Assembly: GCA_903928895.1 (NCBI GenBank)
Contig: CAIYSR010000077.1
Coordinates: 30,803 to 94,802, forward strand
DNA from: an uncultured Rhodospirillales bacterium
GTDB lineage: Bacteria; Pseudomonadota; Alphaproteobacteria; Acetobacterales; Acetobacteraceae
DNA length: 64,000 bases
Direction of reading: 5' to 3'
Shown here: piece by piece, positions 1-7,262 of the stretch
How the letters are laid out: each line of letters opens with the position of its first letter
Numbering within the stretch: position 1 is the stretch's first letter
Notes under the pieces: model-generated
What the model saw: the letters and a program-made list of their open reading frames with translations, nothing else
What the model was told of the DNA's origin: nothing
The model's database searches: none
Program-made: the position numbers and the translations under genes

Positions 1-254
1 CAATTCCTCGATCACCACGTAGCGTTCGAGGTTGGAGCGGCCATGGCCGCCATATTCCTTGGGGAAGGTCATCCCGATCCAGCCGCGCGCGCCGAGCTTG
101 CGGCTGAAGGCGGGATCGAAGCCGGACCAGCTTTCCATCCGCTTCGTCGTCGGGAAATCGGCCAGTTCGGTGGCGAGGAAGGCACGGACCTCGGCCCGCA
201 GCGCCTCGGCGCTGTCAGAGGAAGGGGGCGGCGGAAAGGTGAGAGCGGACATGG
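1..254 (-). CDS. acyl-CoA dehydrogenase, N-terminal part (runs off the window)
   Basis: Reading the minus strand from an ATG at 254 gives an open frame to the window edge, so the C-terminal part is missing. The visible 84 residues have the N-terminal alpha-helical pattern of acyl-CoA dehydrogenases: an early stretch with AEVRAFLATEL, then GWIGMTFPKEYGGHGRS, the usual 'GW..L..P.eyGG.G' signature, then ERYVVIEEL. The family oxidises acyl-CoA thioesters to 2-enoyl-CoA with FAD. The start lies 5 nt after the stop of the next acyl-CoA dehydrogenase (260-1285), so the two are probably co-transcribed and may form a heteromeric enzyme, as is common for such gene pairs. The substrate cannot be told from this fragment. 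Confidence 0.85.
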
Positions 255-259
255 GGGCC

Positions 260-1285
260 TCAGATCGCGGTCAAAGTGGGCCAAAGCGCGTCGGCGCCGG
301 CGGCGGCGAGGTGCCGCCCGAGGCGCTCGTTCCATTCCGCCTCGCCGCCATATTCGTCGCGCCAGGCATGCAGGCGCTTGGTGAAGAAATGCAGGCTGTG
401 CTCGTAGGTGAAGCCGATGGCGCCATGGATCTGGTGCGCCAGCCCGGCCCCGATCCCGGCCGCCTCGGACGCGCGTGCCTTGGCCGCGGCGATGGCGGGG
501 AACTTGACGCCGCCGACCACCGATTCGGCCGCGATCCCACCAGCGGCAAGGGCAGCGGCGGTTTGCGCGGCGAGGGTCGCGAGGCTGTGCTGCACCGCCT
601 GGAACCGCCCGATCGGCCGGCCGAACTGGCTGCGGTCGAGGGCGTACTGGGTGGTCATCGCGGTGATGCGTTCGAGCGCGCCGGCGATCATCAGCGTTCG
701 CGTCGCCGCGCCCGCGGCGCGCAGCGCGAGCGCCGACACCGGTGACATGGCAACTCCATCCGGCACGGCGTCCACCACCAGCGTGTTGCGCGGCTCGCGC
801 GCAATATTGCGGCGCTCCTCGATCTCGTAGCCGCCGGAGAGCAATGCGACATAGGGATTGCCGTCCATCTCGGTCAGCACAGCGACCGCTGCGGCATCAC
901 TGCCCCAGGCGACCCCGCGAAGGGTGCCGGCAACATGGAATTTCGCACCGTCGCGCGTGAGCGTCAGCCCAGCCGCCACCGTCAGCGGACCCTCCGGCAC
1001 CGCGAGCCCGGCGCTCGACAGCAGCCAGCCCGCCAGCATGGTCTCGGCCAGCGGCAGCGGCAGCGCGTGCCGTCCGGCGACCCGCAGCAGCGCCAGCGCA
1101 TCCTCCGGCGCCACGCCGAACCCGCCCGCCTCCTCCGGCAGCAATCCAAGATGCAGCCCGGCCTCGGCCAGCGCGTCCCACGCCGCCTGCGGGAAATCGC
1201 CTTGCTCGGCGGCGGCCAGCACCTGGGGCGTGATGGTATCGCCGAACAGGCGTTCGGCGGTCTCGATCAGCATGTTATCGGTCAA
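260..1285 (-). CDS. acyl-CoA dehydrogenase family protein
   Basis: 341 residues, a little shorter than the usual 380-390 of the family. The N-terminal part carries the AWDALAEAGLHLGLLPEEAGG signature and the C-terminal part carries QFGRPIGRFQAVQHSLATLA, the FAD-contacting helix seen across acyl-CoA dehydrogenases. Near the C terminus, IHGAIGFTYEHSLHFFTKR is the usual end motif. It would oxidise a CoA thioester using FAD and pass electrons to ETF. Short acyl-CoA dehydrogenases of this type often work as the second subunit of a heterodimer, and the neighbour at 1-254 is a natural partner. It sits 26 nt downstream of the creatininase-family gene in the same direction. Confidence 0.88.
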   Translation of the reverse strand: MTDNMLIETAERLFGDTITPQVLAAAEQGDFPQAAWDALAEAGLHLGLLPEEAGGFGVAPEDALALLRVAGRHALPLPLAETMLAGWLLSSAGLAVPEGPLTVAAGLTLTRDGAKFHVAGTLRGVAWGSDAAAVAVLTEMDGNPYVALLSGGYEIEERRNIAREPRNTLVVDAVPDGVAMSPVSALALRAAGAATRTLMIAGALERITAMTTQYALDRSQFGRPIGRFQAVQHSLATLAAQTAAALAAGGIAAESVVGGVKFPAIAAAKARASEAAGIGAGLAHQIHGAIGFTYEHSLHFFTKRLHAWRDEYGGEAEWNERLGRHLAAAGADALWPTLTAI

Positions 1286-1311
1286 GGCGGCGTCTCCAAC
1301 TCGAAATCCGG

Positions 1312-2103
1312 TCAGCTCAGAGTCTCGCTATCCCAGGGCAATGACCACAGCTCCGGATTGCCCAGCTTGTCCGCCAGCACGGCGGAGACCGCATCGAACA
1401 GCCGGACGCCCTTGGCCGCGCTTGCGGCCTCGGGATTGCCGACCACCCCGGAGGCGGACATGGCGCCGATGGTGCGCCAGCGATAGACCCCGCCGCCCAC
1501 GACATCGGCGACATCGGGCGTGCGGTTGGACTTCGCCAGCGGAATGCGCGCCTCGGCCACCAACTCGGGCCGCACCGCCATCATCATCGAGGTCTCGGCC
1601 TCGCAGGCGTGCTGCAATCCTTTTTGCGTTTCGAGAATGTTTTCGATCGCCTCGGCGGCAGCGTACCAGTAGGTGAACTCGACGATGGGGATGCGGTATT
1701 TCGGGGTCAGCTCGTCGGTGATGCAGCGCAGCGCGTTCTCGTTGCCGCCGTGTCCGTTCAACAGCACCATGCGGCGGAAGCCGTGGCGCACCACCGATTT
1801 CACGATGCCCTCGATCACTGCCGAATAGGTCGGCAGATCGAGCGTGATGGTGCCGCCGAAGCTCATGTGATGCTCCGACACGCCGGCCCACAGCATCGGC
1901 AGCACCAGCACCGGCAGCCCCTTGGCCGCCATCAGCCGCGCCGTGCGCAGGGCCACCTGCTCGCCGAGTTGGGCATCGACTTCGACCGGCAGATGCGGCC
2001 CGTGCTGCTCGATGGCGCCGAGCGGGAGGATGACCACGGCATCCCGCTTGGCCATTTCGCGGAGCTGCTCGGCGCGCAGCTTGCGCCATTCGACCTCGGC
2101 CAT
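1312..2103 (-). CDS. creatininase family protein (metal-dependent amidohydrolase)
   Basis: 263 residues, normal for the creatininase family. Metal-site motifs are visible: E32 and H34 in LPLGAIEQHGPHLP, D43 in EVDAQLG, and NGHGGN at 116-121 (H118), followed by a downstream CEAETSMMM segment that supplies the expected acidic residue. The family includes creatinine amidohydrolase, the mycofactocin peptidase MftE and the formamide hydrolase ArfB, so creatinine is only one possible substrate. The start follows the preceding gene's stop by 1 nt, which suggests translational coupling. A sarcosine oxidase locus lies 7 kb away, but no creatinase is visible between them, so a complete creatinine pathway cannot be claimed. 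Confidence 0.85.
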   Translation of the reverse strand: MAEVEWRKLRAEQLREMAKRDAVVILPLGAIEQHGPHLPVEVDAQLGEQVALRTARLMAAKGLPVLVLPMLWAGVSEHHMSFGGTITLDLPTYSAVIEGIVKSVVRHGFRRMVLLNGHGGNENALRCITDELTPKYRIPIVEFTYWYAAAEAIENILETQKGLQHACEAETSMMMAVRPELVAEARIPLAKSNRTPDVADVVGGGVYRWRTIGAMSASGVVGNPEAASAAKGVRLFDAVSAVLADKLGNPELWSLPWDSETLS

Positions 2104-2104
2104 G

Positions 2105-2464
2105 CTATTCGCCCTCCTCCTTGAGCACGCTGAGATCGACCTCCAACACCTCGCCCATCCACATCGCGTGGAGCGAATGGTCGTCGCGGTCGCGGCCGGT
2201 GTTGGGGTGGATCAGCACGGCGAGACCCTCGCGGTTGAGGGCGATGAAGGGGACGATCGCGGGATAGAGCGCGACCGGGAACAGCACCTGGTACATCGAA
2301 CGGGTGTGGGGACCGACGTTGCGATCGTGCCAGCGGCCGAGCACGGCCTCGGGGAAGCGCGCGGCGAGGCGTTCGCGCAGGCGTTCGGCGATCGCGCGGG
2401 TCTCGGGCGTGAAGTAGATGTGGCCGTGCCAGTCTTTAATGGCGGCGACTTCCTTGGCGTCCAT
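2105..2464 (-). CDS. DOPA 4,5-dioxygenase family protein
   Basis: 119 residues from the ATG at 2464, chosen because GAGGGAGA lies just upstream; the frame is open for 13 more codons to 2503 but those lack a ribosome binding site. Histidine motifs of the small extradiol DOPA-dioxygenase-like family are present: DWHGHIYF near the N terminus, GPHTRSMYQV in the middle, and LIHPNTG followed by DDHSLHAMWMG near the end. Fungal and bacterial relatives cleave catecholic rings, but bacterial members mostly lack an assigned substrate. It lies between the duplicated unknown protein and the creatininase homologue in one tight operon. Confidence 0.8.
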   Translation of the reverse strand: MDAKEVAAIKDWHGHIYFTPETRAIAERLRERLAARFPEAVLGRWHDRNVGPHTRSMYQVLFPVALYPAIVPFIALNREGLAVLIHPNTGRDRDDHSLHAMWMGEVLEVDLSVLKEEGE

Positions 2465-2492
2465 GGCGGTGTCTCCCTCGGTTGTGCCGAGC

Positions 2493-3296
2493 CTAACCGG
2501 CAAGCCGCGTCCAGGCCAGCAGCACGGCGCGGGCGGGATCGCCGACCACCGCGCCGAGCCGCAGCGCCGTGGGATTGGCCGCGGAAATCACGCCGTCCTC
2601 GAACACCGAGCGCGCATCACCGATCCGCGCCGAGGCGGCCGCGACCGTGATGGCGGCGATGCCGCGGGCCTCCAGCGCCGGCAGGCGGCCGAGCCCGGCC
2701 TGGTCGATGCCGATCCCGGCGTCATGATAGGCGGCCGCGAATCCCTCCGCCCGCAGCGCCATGGCGGGATCGCCGCCGACCAGGCCACCATGCGAGCCGG
2801 TGACGATGACCGCGCCGCGATCGGCTTCGGCATCGACCATCGCCGCGGAATCGATCAGCACCAGCGCGCGCCTTGCCCCCTCGGGATGCAGCACCACGCG
2901 TCCCTCGGCGACCTCGGGCGCCGTGGCATCGACCCATTCTCCGCGCCCCAGCTGCACCGCCGCCATGGCGCAGGGCATGGCGTGGACGACGCCGAGCGCT
3001 TTTGCCGCCGCATTGGAGCGGCTGACGCGGCCGCGTGCGAACATGTCCTCGGTGTCGCCGACGCGGGCGGTCAGGTGCGAAATCGCCGCGGCGGGGAAGG
3101 CGAGGTTGAGGGCGGCGATGCCGGCCTCGTCGCGCCCGATGCCGGCATCATGGAAAATCAGCGCCCGCACCCGCGCCTTGGCGGCCAGGCTTGCCGGGTA
3201 GGCGCCGCCATGCGAGCCGGTGACCAGCACCGCGCCGGCCACCCCGTCGGGCAGTTTGGTGATCGTCGGCGCGACCCGAATCCTCACTTTTTTCAT
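2493..3296 (-). CDS. unrecognised protein made of two tandem repeats
   Basis: I do not recognise the family. The 267-residue protein consists of two homologous halves. The first has AVLVTGSHGG (22-31), HDAGIG (49-54) and ARVGDTEDMF (77-86). The second has AVIVTGSHGG (162-171), HDAGIG (191-196) and ARIGDARSVF (223-232). The spacing between motifs is almost the same in both halves, so a duplication and fusion of a unit of about 140 residues is clear. No signal peptide or membrane segment is seen. Conserved Ser, His and Asp residues in both halves suggest two similar binding or catalytic sites. It is the first gene of the minus-strand operon with the dioxygenase-like, creatininase-like and acyl-CoA dehydrogenase genes, and is divergent from E1 alpha. 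Confidence 0.75.
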   Translation of the reverse strand: MKKVRIRVAPTITKLPDGVAGAVLVTGSHGGAYPASLAAKARVRALIFHDAGIGRDEAGIAALNLAFPAAAISHLTARVGDTEDMFARGRVSRSNAAAKALGVVHAMPCAMAAVQLGRGEWVDATAPEVAEGRVVLHPEGARRALVLIDSAAMVDAEADRGAVIVTGSHGGLVGGDPAMALRAEGFAAAYHDAGIGIDQAGLGRLPALEARGIAAITVAAASARIGDARSVFEDGVISAANPTALRLGAVVGDPARAVLLAWTRLAG

Positions 3297-3326
3297 CCGG
3301 CTCCCCTCATGGACGCTGTTTCGCCG

Positions 3327-3342
3327 CCCGTGCTAGCACGGG
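3327..3342. promoter_or_regulatory. perfect 16-bp palindrome between divergent genes (candidate operator)
   Basis: CCCGTGCTAGCACGGG is its own reverse complement over all 16 bases. It lies between the minus-strand operon starting at 3296 and the plus-strand E1 alpha gene starting at 3353, ending 10 bp before that ATG. A repressor bound here could affect both directions. No regulator gene is adjacent, so the function is inference. Confidence 0.45.
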
Positions 3343-3352
3343 GGCGGGAGAC

Positions 3353-4363
3353 ATGTTCATGGCGCCAGACCCGCACCGCAGCAATATCGACATTGCCCAT
3401 CTGCGCGACCGGCATCGCCTGATGTGGCGCATCCGGGCGCTCGAACAGGCGGCGTTGCGCGGGCTCGATGACAAGGTGGTGCTCGGCGCCATTCATCCCT
3501 CCATCGGGCAGGAGGCCATCGCCGCCGGGGTGGTGGGGGCGCTGCGGCGCGACGACATCCTGCTCTCCACGCATCGCGGCCATGGGCACACGCTGGCGAA
3601 AGGGGCCTCGAGCGAGGCCATGCTGCGCGAGCTGCTCGGCCGGGTCGGCGGCAATTGCGGGGGCAAGGGCGGATCGATGCATATCGCCGATTTCGAGGTC
3701 GGCATGCTCGGCGCGAACGGCGTGGTGGGGGCCAATATCGTGATCGCGGCCGGGGCGGCGCACGCGATCAAGCTCAAGCGCGAGGACAAGATCGTCTGCT
3801 GCATTTTCGGCGACGGGGCGATCAATCGCGGCCCCTTCCTGGAGGGGCTGAACTGGGCCGCCGTGTTCAACCTGCCCGTGCTGTTCGTCTGCGAGGACAA
3901 CGGCTTCGCGGCGACCACCCGCACGTCCAGCATGACCGCCGGGGGCGGCCCCGCCGTTCGCGCCCGGGCCATCGGCCTGCAAGCCGAGGAAGTGGACGGC
4001 AATGACGTGCTGGCGGTGGAGGATACCGCGCAGGCGATGATCGCCGCCATCCGCGCCGGCGGCGGGCCGCGCTTCCTGCATGCGAAAACCTATCGGCTGA
4101 CGGGCCATACCGGCGTGGACACTGCGCCCTACCGCCCCGCCGACGAGGTGGCGGCGCGGAAGCTGGAGGAGCCGATCCTGCGCGCCGCCGAGCTGCTGCT
4201 TGGTGCGGGGGTCCCGGAGGCCGACATCGCCGCCGACCGGGCGGAAGCCGAGGCCGAAATGGAAGCGGCCTATGCCGCCGCCATCGCAGCACCTTTCCCG
4301 GGACCCGAGGAAGCCTTCCGCGACGTGCAGGATGTCGGCTCCCCCGCATTGGGAGCATTCTGA
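3353..4363 (+). CDS. 2-oxoacid (pyruvate/acetoin-type) dehydrogenase E1 component, alpha subunit
   Basis: 336 residues, normal for the alpha subunit of alpha2beta2 E1 enzymes. The thiamine diphosphate motif starts at GDG (153-155) and runs to the EDN at 181-183, and the HRGHGHTLAKG and GGKGGSMH segments match PdhA/AcoA proteins. The enzyme decarboxylates a 2-oxoacid, or cleaves acetoin, and hands the acyl group to a lipoyl E2. The start ATG at 3353 has GGGCGGGAG just upstream. The beta subunit follows after a hairpin repeat. No E2 or E3 gene is in the window, so the partner acyltransferase must be elsewhere or the enzyme works without one. The substrate is not settled by sequence. Confidence 0.92.
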   Translation: MFMAPDPHRSNIDIAHLRDRHRLMWRIRALEQAALRGLDDKVVLGAIHPSIGQEAIAAGVVGALRRDDILLSTHRGHGHTLAKGASSEAMLRELLGRVGGNCGGKGGSMHIADFEVGMLGANGVVGANIVIAAGAAHAIKLKREDKIVCCIFGDGAINRGPFLEGLNWAAVFNLPVLFVCEDNGFAATTRTSSMTAGGGPAVRARAIGLQAEEVDGNDVLAVEDTAQAMIAAIRAGGGPRFLHAKTYRLTGHTGVDTAPYRPADEVAARKLEEPILRAAELLLGAGVPEADIAADRAEAEAEMEAAYAAAIAAPFPGPEEAFRDVQDVGSPALGAF

Positions 4364-4366
4364 AAT

Positions 4367-4446
4367 GGGTAAAAGTTTTTTGCTCCTTTTTTTCAAAAAA
4401 GGAGAACTGTTCTTTTTTGAAAAAAAGAACCAAAAAACTTCTATCC
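4367..4446. repeat. hairpin repeat, full copy A (L-R form)
   Basis: The copy starts 4 nt after the E1 alpha stop and ends 22 nt before the E1 beta start. The outer arms are GGGTAAAAGTTTTTTG and CAAAAAACTTCTATCC. Between them lie two T/A-tract hairpins, 4383-4404 with CTCC/GGAG at its foot and 4409-4430 with GTTC/GAAC at its foot. Other copies use CTTC/GAAG or TTTC/GAAA at the same places, so the pairing is conserved while the bases change. Neither hairpin is a classic intrinsic terminator, because the U-run lies inside a stem. Confidence 0.85.
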
Positions 4447-4468
4447 GTTTTTCTTCGGGTACAAAACG

Positions 4469-5431
4469 ATGAGTATAATCAGTTACATGGAGGCGGCGCG
4501 GCAGGCGCTCGCGGAGGAGATGCGGCGCGACAAGCTGGTCTGGGCGGTGGGCGAGGATCTCGGGCGCGGCGGGGTGTTCGGGCAGTACCGGGGGCTGGTC
4601 GAGGAATTCGGGCCGGAGCGGATTTCGGATGCGCCGATCAGCGAGGCCGCGATTCTCGGGGCGTCGGTGGGGGCGGCGATGATGGGCACGCGGCCGGTGG
4701 TGGAGATGCGGTTTTCGGATTTCGCGCTGTGCGCCGTGGATGAGCTGGTGAACCAGGCGGCGAAGGCGCGGTTCATGTTCGGGGGGCAGACGCGGGTGCC
4801 GCTGGTGGTGCGCGAGCCGATCGGGATGTGGCGCTCCTCGGCGGCGCAGCATTCGCAGTCGCTGGAAAGCTGGTACGCGCATATTCCGGGGCTGGTGGTG
4901 GCCTGCCCGTCGACGCCGGCGGACAACAAGGGGATGCTGAAGGCGGCGATCAGGTGCGACGATCCGGTGGTCTATATGGAGCACAAGAACCTGTGGCCGC
5001 TGGAGGGCGAGGTGCCGGAGGGCGATCATGTCGTCCCGTTCGGGGTGGCGCGGACGGTGCGGCCGGGGAAGGATATCACTATCGTCTCGTGGTCGGCGCA
5101 GGTGCATGTCTGCGCGCGGGCGGCCGACGTGCTGGCGGGGCAGGGGATCGAGGCCGAGCTGATCGATTTGCGGACGCTGTGGCCGTGGGACCAGCAGGCG
5201 GTGCTGGAAAGTGCGGCGCGCACCGGGCGGCTGCTGGTGGCGCACGAGGCGGTGCAGGTCGGCGGCTTCGGCGCCGAGATCGCGGCGTTTGTCGCGGAGC
5301 GGCTGGGCATCAAGGTGCGTCGGCTGGGGGCGCCGCGGGCGCCGATCGGCTATGCGCCGCCGGTGGAGGATGCCGTGCGGATCAGCGAAACCATGACCGT
5401 CGCCGCGGTGCGCGACATGCTGGGAAAATGA
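4469..5431 (+). CDS. 2-oxoacid (pyruvate/acetoin-type) dehydrogenase E1 component, beta subunit
   Basis: 320 residues, normal for PdhB/AcoB. It shows the expected GEDLGRGGVFGQYRGL start, the DAPISEAAILGASVGAAMMG segment, the QHSQSLESWYAHIPGLVV segment with its conserved HSQ, and the C-terminal IDLRTLWPWD motif. It pairs with the alpha subunit encoded upstream to form the E1 heterotetramer. The two genes are separated by 105 bp filled by a hairpin repeat. No convincing ribosome binding site is visible before the ATG at 4469; a second in-frame ATG at 4487 is possible. The stop codon overlaps the start of the next gene. Confidence 0.92.
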   Translation: MSIISYMEAARQALAEEMRRDKLVWAVGEDLGRGGVFGQYRGLVEEFGPERISDAPISEAAILGASVGAAMMGTRPVVEMRFSDFALCAVDELVNQAAKARFMFGGQTRVPLVVREPIGMWRSSAAQHSQSLESWYAHIPGLVVACPSTPADNKGMLKAAIRCDDPVVYMEHKNLWPLEGEVPEGDHVVPFGVARTVRPGKDITIVSWSAQVHVCARAADVLAGQGIEAELIDLRTLWPWDQQAVLESAARTGRLLVAHEAVQVGGFGAEIAAFVAERLGIKVRRLGAPRAPIGYAPPVEDAVRISETMTVAAVRDMLGK

Positions 5432-7161
5432 TTATGAACCATAATGAAATGACCGGCGGCGAGGCCCTGGTGCGGATGATCCAGGCGTTCAATGGCGGGG
5501 CGATGTTCGGCATGGGCGGCTTCCAGTTGCTGCCGTTCTACGACGCGGCGCGGCGGTTGGGGCTGACGCATCATCTGATCAACGACGAGCGCGCGGCGAT
5601 TTTCATCGCCGATGCCTATGCCAAGGTGTCCGGCCGGGTCGGGCTGTGCGATGCGACGCTGGGGCCGGGGGCGACGAACCTGGTGACGGGTCTGGTCGAG
5701 GCGCTCAATGCGGGCTCGCCGCTGGTGGTGATCGTGGGGGATTCGCACCGCGAGCATTCGTGGAAGAACATGACGCAGGAGAGCCGGCAGACCGAAATCC
5801 TGCGACCGGCGTGCAAGGAGCTGATCCGTATCGAGAACGTGGCGCGCATCCCGGAATTGATGCGCCGCGCCTTCCGGGTGGCGACCTCGGGGCGGCCGGG
5901 CCCGGTGGTGGTGGATGTGCCGGAGGATATCTGCCACGCGACCCATGGGTTCGATCCGGCGCAGTTCCGCGGCGATCCCGCCTGCGAGGCGGCGCCGTCG
6001 CTGCGCTGCGTGCCCGATACGGTGTCGCTGGCGCTGGCGGCCGAGATGATCGCGGACGCGCGGGCGCCGATCGTGCTGGCCGGCGGCGGCGTGCATATCT
6101 CGGGCGCGGCCGAGGAACTCACCGAATTCGCCCGGGCGCTCAATATGCTGGTGGCGCATACGATGACCGGCAAGGGCGCCATCCCCTGCGTCGATCCGCT
6201 GAGCGCGGGGCTGTTCGGGCGCTACGACCGGATCGCCAATGCGCTGATCGCTGAGAGCGACCTCATCATCGTGCTGGGCTGCAAGCTCGGCGAAATCGCG
6301 ACCAAGCGGTTCACCGTGCCGCCGGCGGGCAAGCGGATCATCCATATCGACAACGTCGCCGAGGAATTCGGCCGCACCGCCGAGCCCGAGCTGTGTCTGT
6401 GGGGCGACGCTCGGGAGACCATCGTCGAACTGCATCATCTGCTGGAGCCGGAAGCGGCGGACATCAGGGCGCGGCAGCAGGGCTATGCCGATGCGGTGGC
6501 GGGCAAGATGGCGGAATGGCGGGCGGCGGTGGCGCCGCGGCTGACCACGGACGAGGTTCCGGTCAGCATGGGCCGGCTGATGGGGGAGTTGAACCGGCTG
6601 ATGCCGGCCGATGCCATCCTGGTCGCCGATGGCGGGTTCGCGGCGCATTGGGGCGGGCTGCTGTTCGATACCAAACAGGCGGGCCGCGGCTTCGTGCCGG
6701 ATCGGGGATTTGCCTCGATCGGCTATGGGCTGCCCGGCGCCATGGGCGCGGCCTTGGCCGGCGAGGGACGCAAGGTGGTGAGCCTGACCGGCGATGGCGG
6801 GTTCAACATGATGCTGGGCGAGTTGGAAACGGCGCGCCGGCTCAATTTGTCCTTCACCATCGTGATCGTGAACAACGCGGCCTCGGGCTATGTGAAGGCG
6901 TTGCAGCATCTGATGTACGGGCCGGGGGCGTATCATGCCTCCGATCTGGCCGAGACCAATTACGCTCGCATCGCCGAGGCGATGGGGTGCCGGGGGATCC
7001 GGGTGGAGGATCCTTCGATGCTCGCGGCGGCGCTGGCGACCGGGCTTGCCAGCGAGGGGCCGACATTGATCGATCTCGTGGTGACGCGCGATCCGGCCAA
7101 GATGCTGCCGGCGGCGGACAACCGGGCGGTGCAGGTGAAGAAGGGCGACCGCGTGGCATGA
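5428..7161 (+). CDS. thiamine-diphosphate enzyme, acetolactate synthase-like
   Basis: 577 residues in the three-domain ThDP decarboxylase layout: an N-terminal pyrimidine-binding domain with the activating glutamate at E54 (NDERAAIF), a central domain, and a C-terminal domain with GDGGFNMMLGELETA starting at 455 and ending in VIVNN. The family includes acetolactate synthase, benzoylformate decarboxylase, oxalyl-CoA decarboxylase and sulfoacetaldehyde acetyltransferase; I cannot pick among them. The ATG at 5428 overlaps the E1 beta stop (ATGA), and a second ATG at 5434 is an alternative start. No small regulatory subunit (ilvH) is next to it, which argues against an ordinary branched-chain biosynthetic role. 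Co-transcription with E1 alpha and beta suggests a shared 2-oxoacid or C2-aldehyde pathway. Confidence 0.88.
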   Translation: MIMNHNEMTGGEALVRMIQAFNGGAMFGMGGFQLLPFYDAARRLGLTHHLINDERAAIFIADAYAKVSGRVGLCDATLGPGATNLVTGLVEALNAGSPLVVIVGDSHREHSWKNMTQESRQTEILRPACKELIRIENVARIPELMRRAFRVATSGRPGPVVVDVPEDICHATHGFDPAQFRGDPACEAAPSLRCVPDTVSLALAAEMIADARAPIVLAGGGVHISGAAEELTEFARALNMLVAHTMTGKGAIPCVDPLSAGLFGRYDRIANALIAESDLIIVLGCKLGEIATKRFTVPPAGKRIIHIDNVAEEFGRTAEPELCLWGDARETIVELHHLLEPEAADIRARQQGYADAVAGKMAEWRAAVAPRLTTDEVPVSMGRLMGELNRLMPADAILVADGGFAAHWGGLLFDTKQAGRGFVPDRGFASIGYGLPGAMGAALAGEGRKVVSLTGDGGFNMMLGELETARRLNLSFTIVIVNNAASGYVKALQHLMYGPGAYHASDLAETNYARIAEAMGCRGIRVEDPSMLAAALATGLASEGPTLIDLVVTRDPAKMLPAADNRAVQVKKGDRVA

Positions 7162-7262
7162 GGGCGGTGCTTCCCGCCTGCGGTAATGCCGGCTATGGCG
7201 ATGGTGGTTGCCTGCCCGGCGATGGCGGGCTTTCCTGGCGCGGACAGTAAGGGATCGGGACG

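Noticed and set aside
4383..4430. Hairpin repeats as ordinary Rho-independent terminators
   Set aside because: The U-runs are inside the stems and the stems are mostly A-U pairs; in the direction of the upstream gene the 3' flank is A-rich, so the classic terminator model does not fit. The separate clpB terminator at 58165-58201 is the ordinary kind.
3299..5245. Minus-strand open frame of 650 codons
   Set aside because: Antisense to E1 alpha and E1 beta, Arg/His/Pro-rich shadow typical of GC-rich genomes.
4828..5427. Long plus-strand open frame upstream of the ThDP enzyme, in frame with it
   Set aside because: It lies inside the E1 beta gene in another frame and has low-complexity Gly/Ala/Arg content; the real start is the ATGA overlap at 5428.
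5432..5445. TTATGAACCATAA palindrome at the start of the ThDP enzyme gene
   Set aside because: Short, lies in coding sequence, and the half-site order is the reverse of dif; probably chance.
7158..7250. 30-codon ORF overlapping the stop of the acetolactate-synthase-like gene (ATGA) and ending before gnd
   Set aside because: Glycine-rich composition as expected from random GC-rich sequence, no recognisable pattern, and a simple hairpin in the same bases; not enough to call a gene.
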